Source: Myxacorys almedinensis A
Lineage (GTDB): Bacteria > Cyanobacteriota > Cyanobacteriia > Leptolyngbyales > Leptolyngbyaceae
DNA length: 42,460 bases
Assembly: GCF_010091945.1 (NCBI RefSeq)
Contig: NZ_WVIE01000033.1
Location: forward strand, 1-42,460
Direction: 5' to 3'
The number at the start of each line of letters is the position of its first letter. The stretch's first letter is position 1. The translations under genes and the position numbers were made by a program. The notes below the pieces were generated by a model, which made no database searches, was not told where the DNA came from, and was given only the letters and a program-made list of their open reading frames with translations. Below are positions 16,488 through 23,475 of the stretch, in pieces.

Positions 16488-17582
16488 TTAATCCTGAGAC
16501 TCGAAGATAGAAAGGGCAGAGCAAGCCCCACATTTGGCACAGCCCGCCTTGATCGATTGAGACGACATACCTGCTCGATCCAGCATTCCAGCAATTTGCT
16601 GATAGAGCGTAACCATAAACTCATGGCGAGGAGGGGCATGATCGGCAAGGGGTGTGCCCGTGATCGGCACGAAAGGAACCACAAACGGATAAACGCCGAT
16701 CGTAATCAAGCGATCGCACGCTTCTAGCAAGGCCGGCAGATCATCCCCCAAGCCTGCCAACAGGTAGGTACTCACCTGTCCCCAACCAAAGGTTTTCACG
16801 GCGGCAGCAAACGCCTCAAAATAATACTCAACGGGCACCGTTGCCTTGCCAGGCATGATCCGCGATCGCACGGTTGGATCGACGGCTTCCAAATGCATGC
16901 CTAAACTATCGACCCCAGCCTTTCGCAATCGCTCAAACCAGGCAAAATCATCCGGCGGCTCGCACTGCGCCTGGATCGGTAAATGAACCCACGCCTTGAT
17001 CGCACTGGCGCACTCGGCGAGATAAGCGGCACCGCGATCGCGGGTATTTGGCGTGCCGGTGGTCATCACCATGTGTTTAACGCCATCCAATCTCACCGCC
17101 GCTTCTGCCACTTCGGCGAGGTGGGCAGGCGTCTTACGAGCGCTCGTCCGATCGGCTTCAAGAGATTGCCCAATCGCGCAAAATTGGCAGGAGGTTGCCG
17201 TGTTGCCGTAGCGAATGCAGGTTTGTAAAACCGTTGTCGCCAAAACATCGCGACTGTGCAGCAGCGCAATTTTCCAGTAAGGAATGCCGTCGGCAGTGGT
17301 GAGCCGGTAGAACGACGGCTGAGATGGAAAATAAATCGGCGCGATCGCGGCTCCATCTAATTCCAGAATTGTCTGATCGGTAGAGGCATCAAACCGGGCA
17401 GTGTAGGGCGAGTCTGAAGATGCACTGGTAAAGATGGGAACCATCACCGTCGTATTGTCAATCACGATCGCTTTATGATCCGATGGACCTGCACCCCCTT
17501 TGCGCCCAGATGCCCCAATTTCGGGTTCAATTAACCTTAATCCCTGCGATTGAATTTCTGTAATTAGCTGTTGTTTATTCAT
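16488..17582 (-). CDS. nitD: MSMEG_0568-family radical SAM protein (Nit1C cluster)
   Basis: 364-residue radical SAM-type enzyme. The cluster cysteines are in QTCIRYGNTATSCQFCAIG, that is C122-x9-C132-x2-C135, not the usual C-x3-C-x2-C; a nine-residue spacing is otherwise known from Elp3-like enzymes. VMTTGTPNTRDRG, MHLEAVDPTVRSRIMPGKA and STYLLAGLGDD are the expected SAM-barrel strands. The C-terminus has GCAKCGACSAL (C348, C351, C354), possibly ligands of an auxiliary iron-sulfur cluster. The ATG at 17582 is preferred to a TTG four codons upstream. It lies 91 bases after nitC. Reaction unknown; the family is considered part of the Nit1C pathway. Confidence 0.92.
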   Translation of the reverse strand: MNKQQLITEIQSQGLRLIEPEIGASGRKGGAGPSDHKAIVIDNTTVMVPIFTSASSDSPYTARFDASTDQTILELDGAAIAPIYFPSQPSFYRLTTADGIPYWKIALLHSRDVLATTVLQTCIRYGNTATSCQFCAIGQSLEADRTSARKTPAHLAEVAEAAVRLDGVKHMVMTTGTPNTRDRGAAYLAECASAIKAWVHLPIQAQCEPPDDFAWFERLRKAGVDSLGMHLEAVDPTVRSRIMPGKATVPVEYYFEAFAAAVKTFGWGQVSTYLLAGLGDDLPALLEACDRLITIGVYPFVVPFVPITGTPLADHAPPRHEFMVTLYQQIAGMLDRAGMSSQSIKAGCAKCGACSALSIFESQD

Positions 17583-17673
17583 AGAACTCAGCAATCAACA
17601 ATGGGATTAGACGATCGGATTAGGCGATGGCTTTAGAAGCTAGGTTAAAACATTAACGTTTTCATTCACATCC

Positions 17674-18702
17674 TTACTTGTCAGGCGCTTGAGAAACTGA
17701 TATATAAGGGTTTGGTAGAAATTTGCCAGAATTTGTAAATTCTATTGCCGAATCCGTTGCTAAATCCGTTTCTAAATTTACTGTTACTGGTTTTGCATTC
17801 ATGTTGACCTGTAGCTGCAATAAATCTGATCGCGCGTAATGACCTACCGAATCCATCATCCGTTTACGTTTTGTAATCAGAGAGAAATCGAGATCTGCGA
17901 TCGCAATGCCTTCCCCTTCTGTAATGGGTTCACACAGGTGCTTTCCTTCCGGGCTAACGATCGCGCTATGGCATCCGCCCCTCAGCACCCGTTGCAGGTT
18001 TTCGTCGGGGGTAATCTGCTCAATTTGCTCTGGCGCGAGCCACCCGGTGGAATTTACCACAAAACAGCCAGCCTCTAACGCATGATGGCGAATGGCAACT
18101 TCGAGTTGGTCTGCAAAAATTTGTCCCACCATCGACCCTGGAAACTGAGCACAATGAATCTGTTCGTGCTGCGCCATCAGCGCAAATCGCGCCAACGGAT
18201 TGTAATGTTCCCAGCAAGCTAGCGCGCCAATTCTGCCTGCCGCCGTTTCCACAACCTTTAGACCAGACCCATCTCCTTGCCCCCAAACCATGCGTTCGTG
18301 GTAGGTTGGCGTAATTTTGCGCCGCTTTAGCACCAGAGTGCCGTCTGCGTCAAACACTAGCTGCGTGTTGTACAGCGAACCATGATCCCGCTCGTTGACT
18401 CCCAGCACAACGACTACGTGATGCGATCGCGCCGCGCTAGCAATCTCCTCTGTCACCAGACCGGGAACCTCTACTGCTTCCTCATACAGCCGCAGATGTT
18501 CGCTGCCCATGAGAACCGGGGGCTGAATAAACGAAAAGTAAGGATAGTACGGCACAAAGGTTTCGGGAAACACGATCAGGTGTGCGCCTTGCTTGGCGGC
18601 ATCTGCGATCGCGCTGAGAACTTTTTCAACCGTGCCATCTCGGCTAAACAAGACAGGACTGATCTGCACAGCCGCCGCCCGGACGATGCGTGAATGATTC
18701 AC
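17674..18702 (-). CDS. nitC: Nit1-subgroup nitrilase (Nit1C cluster), GTG start
   Basis: 342-residue carbon-nitrogen hydrolase converting nitriles to acids plus ammonia (or to amides). The full catalytic triad is present: E47 in [12 protein letters not shown]129 in [16 protein letters not shown], and C163 in [17 protein letters not shown]. This pattern and the cluster context place it with Sll0784-type Nit1 nitrilases; the nit1C cluster has been linked to growth on cyanide in Pseudomonas and other bacteria. It starts at GTG (18702) with GGGGAGG four bases before; no ATG fits better. The 450-base upstream gap to nitB is long for this operon and contains a MITE-like element. Confidence 0.94.
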   Translation of the reverse strand: MNHSRIVRAAAVQISPVLFSRDGTVEKVLSAIADAAKQGAHLIVFPETFVPYYPYFSFIQPPVLMGSEHLRLYEEAVEVPGLVTEEIASAARSHHVVVVLGVNERDHGSLYNTQLVFDADGTLVLKRRKITPTYHERMVWGQGDGSGLKVVETAAGRIGALACWEHYNPLARFALMAQHEQIHCAQFPGSMVGQIFADQLEVAIRHHALEAGCFVVNSTGWLAPEQIEQITPDENLQRVLRGGCHSAIVSPEGKHLCEPITEGEGIAIADLDFSLITKRKRMMDSVGHYARSDLLQLQVNMNAKPVTVNLETDLATDSAIEFTNSGKFLPNPYISVSQAPDK

Positions 18703-18736
18703 AAAATCCTCCCCATACCGATTTGATTTAGGACTT

Positions 18737-18887
18737 ACACCAAATTAATCTGTAAATGCTACAGATGTGCGACCTCTCCCAACCCCTCCTTAGCAAGAAG
18801 AGGAGCCGGAAAGTCCTTCCTGACCCAGGGGGGATGCCGTAGGCAGGGGGGTCGAGGATCTGTCGCAGTGAACAATCAATTTGGTAT
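18737..18887. mobile_element. MITE-like element, copy 1
   Basis: About 151 bp with outer ends ACACCAAATT and AATTTGGTAT, nearly identical to the copy at 33436-33587. The two 40-base ends of the element are imperfect inverted repeats (about 29 of 40 positions match when read inward in copy 2), so the unit can fold into one long hairpin. It has no ORF for a transposase, as expected of a non-autonomous miniature element. Confidence 0.75.
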
Positions 18888-18992
18888 CAGGCAGAGATTT
18901 TAGGTTAGCAGCAGACGCGATCGCCGACGCCTGCGGCAACGCTTCGCATAAACGTAAACAAGCGGATTGAGGGTTAACTTGGGCGGCTCATC

Positions 18993-19018
18993 TGTGACAT
19001 CCACTTGTGACATCCACT
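18993..19018. repeat. 13-bp tandem duplication
   Basis: TGTGACATCCACT occurs twice in tandem, exactly, in the nitB-nitC spacer. Confidence 0.8.
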
Positions 19019-19152
19019 GGCAAAGCCTCTTCCGAAGGTACCCCCAAATCTGCTGTCACCGCAGGGAGATGCTAAAGGCGGAGCAGTTTATCTGCCCACA
19101 AGTCTGCCGATCAGCCACCTGAAACCCCCCATTTTTGTCACAACTCTGAGGC

Positions 19153-19635
19153 TTAAAGCGTCCAGGTATCTAAAATAAACGCGCCATCTTTGCGGTGCAT
19201 CAGCACCAAGTCCAGCACATCTAACGGATTGATCGGGCGAATCCCCTCAATTAAGGCTGGCTCTCCGTGCCCATACAGGGCTTGCAGAGCAAACCGACAC
19301 GCATACACCTTGCCGCCCTCTGCCATAAATTTGCCGATCTGATTAGCAAAGTTTTGGTGCCCTGGAAAAGCTTCATCCCCCAGTTTTGGGAAACCGCGCT
19401 GCACCCCCAGCGTGACGCCCGGACCATACAGCAGCATCGACGTTTCAAACCCTTTACGGAGCAATCGCAACGCTTGCAGCATATTGACTAATCCGATCGA
19501 GCCTTCAAAGGCAACGGTATGAAACGTGACCAACGCTTTCTCACCCGGTTCTGCTTTCACATCGGGAAACACTTTCTCTTCGTAATCAACAAAAAAGTCT
19601 CCGGTTTTGTGAGCGGGCGCTGTTACTTCAGGCAT
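19153..19635 (-). CDS. nitB: MSMEG_0572/Sll0783-family nitrogen-starvation protein (Nit1C cluster)
   Basis: 160-residue protein with the start at 19635 (ATG preceded by AGGAG). Family members are always found with Nit1 nitrilases; Synechocystis Sll0783 is induced by nitrogen starvation and needed for polyhydroxybutyrate accumulation. Visible segments: [35 protein letters not shown] and [16 protein letters not shown], which recall the DsrE-like fold. Molecular function is unknown. A longer frame opens at 19689, but that ATG lies upstream of the predicted -10 box and could not be in the mRNA. Confidence 0.92.
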   Translation of the reverse strand: MPEVTAPAHKTGDFFVDYEEKVFPDVKAEPGEKALVTFHTVAFEGSIGLVNMLQALRLLRKGFETSMLLYGPGVTLGVQRGFPKLGDEAFPGHQNFANQIGKFMAEGGKVYACRFALQALYGHGEPALIEGIRPINPLDVLDLVLMHRKDGAFILDTWTL

Positions 19636-19663
19636 AAGTTTCTCCTGATCAAGTGGTGCTGCA

Positions 19664-19706
19664 AGCGTAGATCTTGACTGGAAAAACATTTTGTATCTTT
19701 CGCTAC
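19664..19706 (-). promoter_or_regulatory. NtcA-activated (class II) promoter of nitB
   Basis: Minus strand: an NtcA site GTAGCGAAAGATAC (19706-19693), a 23-base spacer and a -10 box TACGCT (19669-19664). This matches the known layout of NtcA-activated promoters (GTA-N8-TAC, about 22 bases, TAN3T). The ATG follows 28 bases after the -10 box. Confidence 0.85.
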
Positions 19707-19836
19707 TAAAACTAGAATTCTAACGATAGAGATAGGACGTGCGATCGCAAGCCTCAATTCAAGCCGCCTTGATCTGACTAATCCTATCGAAATCGATAGG
19801 TGCGATCGCGTCAATTTGTTCCGTAAGATCCCTCAC

Positions 19837-21111
19837 TCATGATCCCAGCAAAAATTCATTAACAACGCTCCAGGCATTAGAAGGAGACGATTTCTTCCTT
19901 GCCACAATATAATCAGCCAAATAGTTAGCATCGCGAGCAATGCCTGAAAATCGCCCCGATCCCCAGGTATGCAACCACGGCAGTCCCAAAAAGTAGAAGC
20001 CCCAAACTGTGGTCACGCCCCGCTCGTGACCGGGATAGCCCTTGCCATCGAAAACAGGAACATCGATCCAGCGAAAATCGGACTGATAGCCCGTGCACCA
20101 AACCACGGCATCTAGGCTGCCGCAATCGAGTTCTAAAACCTCCTGCTCTGGCTGCCAGACTGGGTGGTAAGGCGGATCGAGGGGGGCATTGATCTGATGT
20201 TTTTCAATGAAGCCATCAATCGTTTTCTTAATGCTTTCAGCCACGGCATCGGCTTGATCTAAGTTGTGTTTAAGATCATCGCAAAATTCTAACGTCTGAG
20301 CGCGTACCGCTTTCACCCGACCATAGAGGCGCATTCCCTCTAGGGCAAATTGGCGCAAGTCGATTTCTCGCCCACCATCGCGCCCGGTGACATAGTGATT
20401 GGCTTTCGTTCTCACCTTTTCTTTTTGGGGATGGTCTTCGACGGATAAATCGTAGTAGCCCATCTGATCAAACCAGTCAACTACATCTTTATCCCGATAA
20501 CGCCGGGGCGATCGCGGCGCACCGCCGACGCAGAGATGCACCTGTTTACCAGCTAAATGCAGGTCTTCCGCAATTTGGCAGCCCGACTGCCCAGTTCCCA
20601 CCACCAACACCCGATCAGGGAGCGACTGCGGCGTTTTATACTCCGACGAATGAAGCTGCACCATCGAATCAGGCAGCCGTTCTGCCAGTCTTGGAATTTT
20701 GGGCGTGTGGTAACTGCCCGCCGCCGCAACCACCTGATCGGCGGTGTAGTCTCCGATCGTGGTTGCCACATGAAACCCGTCTTGAGCTTCGCGCTTAGAA
20801 AGTTTCAGCACTTCAACACCCTCGTGGATGGGAGGATCAAACGATGCCGCGTAGGCTTTGACGTAGTTCACAATGTCATCTTTTTGCATGAACCCTTGGG
20901 GATCATCGCCTGGGTAGGGATAGCCCGGAAGCTGACACTGCCAATTGGGCGTGACGAGGCAGAATGAATCCCAGCGTTTTGCCTGCCACGCATAGCCAAT
21001 CTGATGTTTCTCAAAAATCAGGTGGTGGATGCCTCTCTCTTTGAGACAGTAGCTCATCGAAAGACCTGCCTGACCCCCACCAATAATAATGACCGGATAG
21101 TGATTTCCCAT
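19837..21111 (-). CDS. nitH: MSMEG_0569-family flavin-dependent oxidoreductase (Nit1C cluster)
   Basis: 424-residue FAD/NADPH monooxygenase-like protein with the start at 21111. Two Rossmann motifs are clear: IIIGGGQAGLSMSY (GGGQAG, residues 11-16) for FAD and VLVVGTGQSGCQIAED (GTGQSG, about 172-177) for NAD(P)H, with the VAAAGSYHTPKIPRL segment between them. The C-terminal WCTGYQSDFRWIDVP and GFYFLGLPWLHTWGSGRF segments are typical of this family. The first ATG of the frame (21165) is upstream of the -10 box, so the shorter form is preferred. Likely N- or C-oxidation of a pathway intermediate; the substrate is unknown. Confidence 0.92.
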   Translation of the reverse strand: MGNHYPVIIIGGGQAGLSMSYCLKERGIHHLIFEKHQIGYAWQAKRWDSFCLVTPNWQCQLPGYPYPGDDPQGFMQKDDIVNYVKAYAASFDPPIHEGVEVLKLSKREAQDGFHVATTIGDYTADQVVAAAGSYHTPKIPRLAERLPDSMVQLHSSEYKTPQSLPDRVLVVGTGQSGCQIAEDLHLAGKQVHLCVGGAPRSPRRYRDKDVVDWFDQMGYYDLSVEDHPQKEKVRTKANHYVTGRDGGREIDLRQFALEGMRLYGRVKAVRAQTLEFCDDLKHNLDQADAVAESIKKTIDGFIEKHQINAPLDPPYHPVWQPEQEVLELDCGSLDAVVWCTGYQSDFRWIDVPVFDGKGYPGHERGVTTVWGFYFLGLPWLHTWGSGRFSGIARDANYLADYIVARKKSSPSNAWSVVNEFLLGS

Positions 21112-21139
21112 TATTCGTTCTCTATGGCTGATTGATGCC

Positions 21140-21182
21140 AGCGTAGGGGGTAGCTTAGAGGACATGTTGTAGTTCTGACTAC
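21140..21182 (-). promoter_or_regulatory. NtcA-activated (class II) promoter of nitH
   Basis: Minus strand: GTAGTCAGAACTAC (21182-21169), a 23-base spacer and TACGCT (21145-21140), then 28 bases to the ATG at 21111. The spacing and the -10 hexamer are identical to those of the nitB promoter. Confidence 0.85.
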
Positions 21183-21228
21183 GGAAACCCCAACTCTAGC
21201 AGTAGGGATAGGAGGGTGCCGTTTTGCT

Positions 21229-21243
21229 CGTAAAACCAGGGGT
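21229..21243. other. Short hairpin between the regulator and nitH
   Basis: AAAACC and GGTTTT form a 6-bp stem with a 3-base centre, in the 155 bases between the regulator stop and the nitH promoter. It may help to end the regulator transcript; weak evidence. Confidence 0.3.
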
Positions 21244-21337
21244 TTTGCCTGAAAAATAGTCTACTACTGATCGTCCAACCCTGGCGAAAAAACTAGGGTT
21301 ACTATCGATCAAGCATCCAGGAGCGAGTCATCCGAGA

Positions 21338-22789
21338 TCAAGTAATCCAGCCATTGACGATCGCTTGATGAATGGCTTGATAGCGAGTCCGCACCTTGAG
21401 TTTTGACACCACATTATTCATGTGAAACTTGACAGTGCTTTCGCTGATGGTGAGATGATGGGCAATATCGCGATCGCGCAATCCTTTGACCAAAAGCGCC
21501 ATTACTTCCTGTTCTCGCTCCGAAAGACCGGGTAAGCCTGACGGTTTTATATTCCACGGCTCGCCGCGTGTTACTGATGCGATCGCATCTTGCAACTGGT
21601 CGGCACTCATCGACAAATCTAGCTTTGCCATCACCTGTTTAGCACTTGGATGAGCGAGTTGGGGCAAAGCGGTCACCATCAGCACCAGATGGCAAGCACC
21701 AACCTGAGACAAATCATCTGTCAAAACTGGAATCTCTAGATCATCTTCTAAGCAAACCGTTAATCCGGCTAAATATGATAAATGCGTAAACGCAAACTGC
21801 AACGCTGGAGAAACACAGCGAATCCGCAGTCGCAACCCTAAAATGCAATTAGAATAGGGCAAAACTAGCAACACTTGAAGCAACTTTTGCGCGGCGTCTT
21901 CGTTAATCTGAAGCGTGCCGCCCAGATAAGATGTAGCGAACAACAATTCTTGAAACGGAGATGCCAGTTTGTCAGGCGAATATTCTCTCGTTGAAACCAT
22001 TGCCTCTAAAGAAACGTGGTCGTCTCCGTACGTTAGCCGACCATAGATACAGTGCAACTGATTTAAAATCTCGCCTGCCCGCAGAAACAGACAATCGAGG
22101 GATGTGGTTAAAGGGCGTTCTGTCCCTAGTAATGCCAGCCGCGACTGCTGCAACAGATGCGCCAGTTGCTCAGACAGAGGTGCACAATGGGGCGATGATT
22201 TGGTTGCTAAATGCCAAAACTGCTGTTCTTGCTGGTGGTGCAGAGCGTTATCTAGCGCAACCGTAACCGTTGTACACAGACCCTGCAAAATTTCTAGAAA
22301 TTCTGGCTCCATCGCCTGCTGGCTGAACACTGCCAACACCCCAATCACTTGCTCGGCGGTCGCTAATGGATATCCGGCAAACCCCCGGATCTGATGTGCG
22401 ATCGCCCACTCTCGATCTTTGACCCAGAGTTCGTCTGCCAACTGATTACTCAAAAATGGGATGCCGTGTTGGGCAATTTTCCCCACCTTAAACGCCCCCA
22501 TCGGCACTCTTGCAAACGCCCCATCCAGGCGAGTGTACATTCCTGAAGACGCGACCAGTTTGAGCATGGCGCGCTCTTCGGGATCGGCGTACAGCACATC
22601 GCGCTCTACGATCCAGATGCGAGCGAAGGCACAGCCAAACTTTTCGACCAGCCCATCGGTGATGCGACCCGCGATCGCAGATGTCTCTAAACAGCCACTC
22701 AAACTTTGGGCAATTTCATTGGCTTGCCGTAGCCCCAACAAGAGCCGAGTCGAATCTAAAAAACCAGACGATAATTCAGACACAAGCAA
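21338..22789 (-). CDS. GAF-domain LuxR-type transcriptional regulator, non-ATG start
   Basis: 483-residue regulator. Residues about 25-185 look like a GAF sensor domain (IAQSLSGCLETSAIAGRITDGLVEKFGCAFARIWIVE ... GFAGYPLATAEQVIGVLAVFSQ). A less conserved middle region follows. The C-terminus is a LuxR/FixJ helix-turn-helix (GLSEREQEVMALLVKGLRDRDIAHHLTISESTVKFHMNNVVSKL, about 418-462). No receiver domain is seen, so control is probably by a ligand or redox signal at GAF. No ATG precedes the GAF domain: the frame opens after a TAG with TTG (22789) and GTG (22783) as the possible starts and no clear Shine-Dalgarno. Upstream of and co-oriented with nitH, it is the likely pathway-specific regulator (inference). 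Confidence 0.88.
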   Translation of the reverse strand: MLVSELSSGFLDSTRLLLGLRQANEIAQSLSGCLETSAIAGRITDGLVEKFGCAFARIWIVERDVLYADPEERAMLKLVASSGMYTRLDGAFARVPMGAFKVGKIAQHGIPFLSNQLADELWVKDREWAIAHQIRGFAGYPLATAEQVIGVLAVFSQQAMEPEFLEILQGLCTTVTVALDNALHHQQEQQFWHLATKSSPHCAPLSEQLAHLLQQSRLALLGTERPLTTSLDCLFLRAGEILNQLHCIYGRLTYGDDHVSLEAMVSTREYSPDKLASPFQELLFATSYLGGTLQINEDAAQKLLQVLLVLPYSNCILGLRLRIRCVSPALQFAFTHLSYLAGLTVCLEDDLEIPVLTDDLSQVGACHLVLMVTALPQLAHPSAKQVMAKLDLSMSADQLQDAIASVTRGEPWNIKPSGLPGLSEREQEVMALLVKGLRDRDIAHHLTISESTVKFHMNNVVSKLKVRTRYQAIHQAIVNGWIT

Positions 22790-23475
22790 TGGCTAATCGT
22801 GAATGGATGATTCGCATTAAGTGGGGATCGATAGATTTAGCTAGCTCATAATTTTATGCACTCTCGCCTTCAGGTATTGTAATTGTAGTGGAGGGTAGTT
22901 TTTAAGGTCAGCCGTTAAGAGTGGTTGTAAGGTTAGTCGCGATCGCAGATCTGCTCCGTCTGACCCCACACTTAGTATCACCGCTCGCCTGTCTTCGCTA
23001 ACGTTGGCGCATTAGAGTGATCCGCTCAAAAAACTATTACAGAGTGTAGCGAAGAATTGAGAAGTCTATCAAAGGTATGAAATCTGCCGCACAAAAGTTC
23101 AAAAAGCCCTACGATGCAAAAGTTTTAAGGTTCAATCAGGTTTAGGAACAAACAGCAGATTTTGATTTGTGATTAGATTATGCTCTGGGTTAGATTGTGA
23201 TTTTCTTCAAATTCATTAAATTATTGAAGACCTCAACAACCTTGTTCATCACAAAACCTATCTCAAGCGTATCTTAATAGTTATCAAGCAGTTATCAAGC
23301 AGTTATCAAGCAACGATTGCAACCACCTTGGCAAAAGTTTGAGCTAGCCGATAGCTAACGTCTAAATTTAGTGATTAATCTAGATTAGGCTCGAAATACT
23401 TGCCAGAATTTAAGAAAGCTTTAGTCTTAGCATTGCCGTTCACGAGATCTTGTAGTCTTCTTTAGGTTTTACTTC
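22790..23475. other. Long divergent spacer, regulator / GH57 gene
   Basis: 686 bases without a gene, AT-rich in the right half. It holds the promoters of the regulator (minus) and the GH57 gene (plus). Notable: an 11-bp tandem repeat (23279-23311) and a small hairpin AGCTA-N5-TAGCT (23342-23356). No GTA-N8-TAC site was found. Confidence 0.6.
23279..23311. repeat. 11-bp tandem repeat, three units
   Basis: AGTTATCAAGC is repeated three times exactly, about 165 bases upstream of the GH57 gene. The 11-bp period is close to a helical turn, so the copies would face the same side of the DNA; this could be iterated regulator sites or plain slippage. Confidence 0.85.

Larger units (their letters stand above)
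18703..19152. other. nitC-nitB spacer with MITE and repeats
   Basis: 450 bases without a gene. From left to right: the nitC Shine-Dalgarno region, a MITE-like element (18737-18887), a HIP1-linked degenerate repeat at about 18916-18950 (GCGATCGCCGACGCC followed by TGCGGCAACGCTTCGC, a text scattered in many cyanobacterial genomes), and a 13-bp tandem duplication (18993-19018). I find no GTA-N8-TAC site here, so nitC has no visible NtcA promoter of its own. Confidence 0.65.
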
